6,760 nt of DNA from SLLG01 sp964403935 (lineage in GTDB: Bacteria; Verrucomicrobiota; Verrucomicrobiia; Opitutales; Oceanipulchritudinaceae): positions 1-6,760 of the forward strand of contig CAYOIB010000110.1 in assembly GCA_964403935.1 (NCBI GenBank), given 5' to 3'. The notes beneath the pieces are model-generated. The model saw only the letters and a list, made by a program, of their open reading frames with translations. It ran no database searches and was not told where the DNA came from. Shown here in pieces: positions 6,230-6,760 of this stretch (its first letter is position 1; the number at the start of each line of letters is the position of its first letter). Made by a program: the position numbers and the translations under genes.

Positions 6230-6760
6230 TTACCACGTGCTGTCAACAGATGGTTTCTCGATCAGGGGTGCTTTGGGTGTCGGTTCAGATTCCGGCGATG
6301 AGGCTGCTATAGGGCGGCAGATACTCCCCGGAGCGATGGAGCCACGGCCTTCAAGGACTTCAGCCACCGCCTGCTTGTCACTGACGGACGTGATCCGGAT
6401 TTGTCCCACGCGCCGTTCGATCGGGCCGAGGCGTTCGCCGGTGTAGGGATCAATAAGTTGTCCTTCGAGGGCATATATATCCAAGAGCTCACCCACTCGG
6501 AACAGGTCCCCGCCGGTATTCAGGTAGGCGGTGTTGGCATCCACGTGCAGGATCCTTGTAGGAAAGATCGCATCGAGAAGTTGGCGGGCAACTTCCTGCG
6601 CCAAGGCATCCGCAAGTGGCGTAGCCCATTTGTGATCTGTACTTTGGAAGGGTTCGGCCGCAAGGTCCACGACTCGAGCGAATCGAGTTTCCCCTGTTGC
6701 TATATTTATGACGCGGAGAGAAAGCCGCCCCTTGGGGTGGAAGCGGGTGACCTTTCTTCC
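6230..6760 (-). CDS. CsgG/HfaB-like protein, C-terminal part (N-terminus outside window)
   Basis: The frame is open from the right edge to TAA at 6230-6232, giving 176 visible residues. The gene therefore starts beyond 6760; a GTG at 6668-6670 is internal. Visible residues 11-24 (GRLSLRVINIATGE) match the 'relative to TGE' strand of CsgG-family folds. Residues 47-67 form a helix (ATPLADALAQEVARQLLDAIF). Residues 69-137 carry the family's closing pattern: a Val-rich strand, an Asn-x-Gly-Gly turn, VGELLDIYALEG, LIDPYTGERLG, then RVGQIRITSVSDKQAVAEVLEG. A Pro/Ser/Glu-rich tail of about 30 residues follows. CsgG relatives are periplasmic or outer-membrane lipoproteins involved in curli or holdfast secretion or in LpoB-like roles. 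The signal peptide and lipobox cannot be seen, so the exact role is open. FlgT- or LpoB-like proteins are alternatives. Confidence 0.6.
   Translation of the reverse strand, partial: GRKVTRFHPKGRLSLRVINIATGETRFARVVDLAAEPFQSTDHKWATPLADALAQEVARQLLDAIFPTRILHVDANTAYLNTGGDLFRVGELLDIYALEGQLIDPYTGERLGPIERRVGQIRITSVSDKQAVAEVLEGRGSIAPGSICRPIAASSPESEPTPKAPLIEKPSVDSTW

Noticed and set aside
6671..6688. Inverted repeat ACTCGA/TCGAGT (6672-6688)
   Set aside because: The 6-bp stem lies inside the CsgG-like coding sequence, and I see no reason to think it is more than a chance match.

Overview
The window reads as ordinary chromosomal DNA from a Gram-negative (diderm) bacterium of moderately high GC. A lipoprotein-release (Lol) ABC transporter and an Aas-type acyl-ACP synthetase both imply an outer membrane and phospholipid turnover. 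The style of the LysRS, weak or absent Shine-Dalgarno sequences, the lysS-lolC-lolD order and the nearby CsgG-like gene would fit Verrucomicrobiota/PVC or a deltaproteobacterium-like lineage. The sequence alone does not settle this, and the taxon is inference.

Layout, left to right. Bases 1-309 hold no gene I can defend; several short frames run off the left edge. Then come four + strand genes: lysS (310-1818, lysyl-tRNA synthetase), a LolC/LolE-family permease (1842-3086), lolD (3083-3790, ATPase, overlapping the permease by ATGA), and after a 121-base gap a stand-alone AMP-forming acyl-ACP/acyl-CoA synthetase (3912-5585) that resembles the C-terminal half of E. coli Aas. Bases 5586-6229 are a gene-poor convergent region with small dyad elements, one weak Pro/Ala-rich minus-strand frame (5810-6040) and one tiny + frame (5670-5759). 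At the right edge, on the minus strand, is the C-terminal part of a CsgG/HfaB-like protein (6230-6760), whose N-terminus lies beyond the window.

How the genes work together: lolC and lolD are translationally coupled and would form an inner-membrane machine that extracts mature lipoproteins for transfer to the outer membrane. lysS sits 23 bases upstream and is probably in the same transcript; I recall this housekeeping linkage from other diderms. The acyl-ACP synthetase may feed fatty acids back into phospholipids, so three of the four + strand genes touch envelope biogenesis or translation. The CsgG-like protein is another periplasmic or outer-membrane component, but it is transcribed convergently and is a separate unit.

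I found no CRISPR array, RNA gene, insertion sequence, phage gene or defence system. I do not see a convincing undescribed system. The parts most worth a second look are the split Aas, the single-permease Lol transporter, and the dyad-rich 5.6-6.2 kb region with its small unassigned frames.
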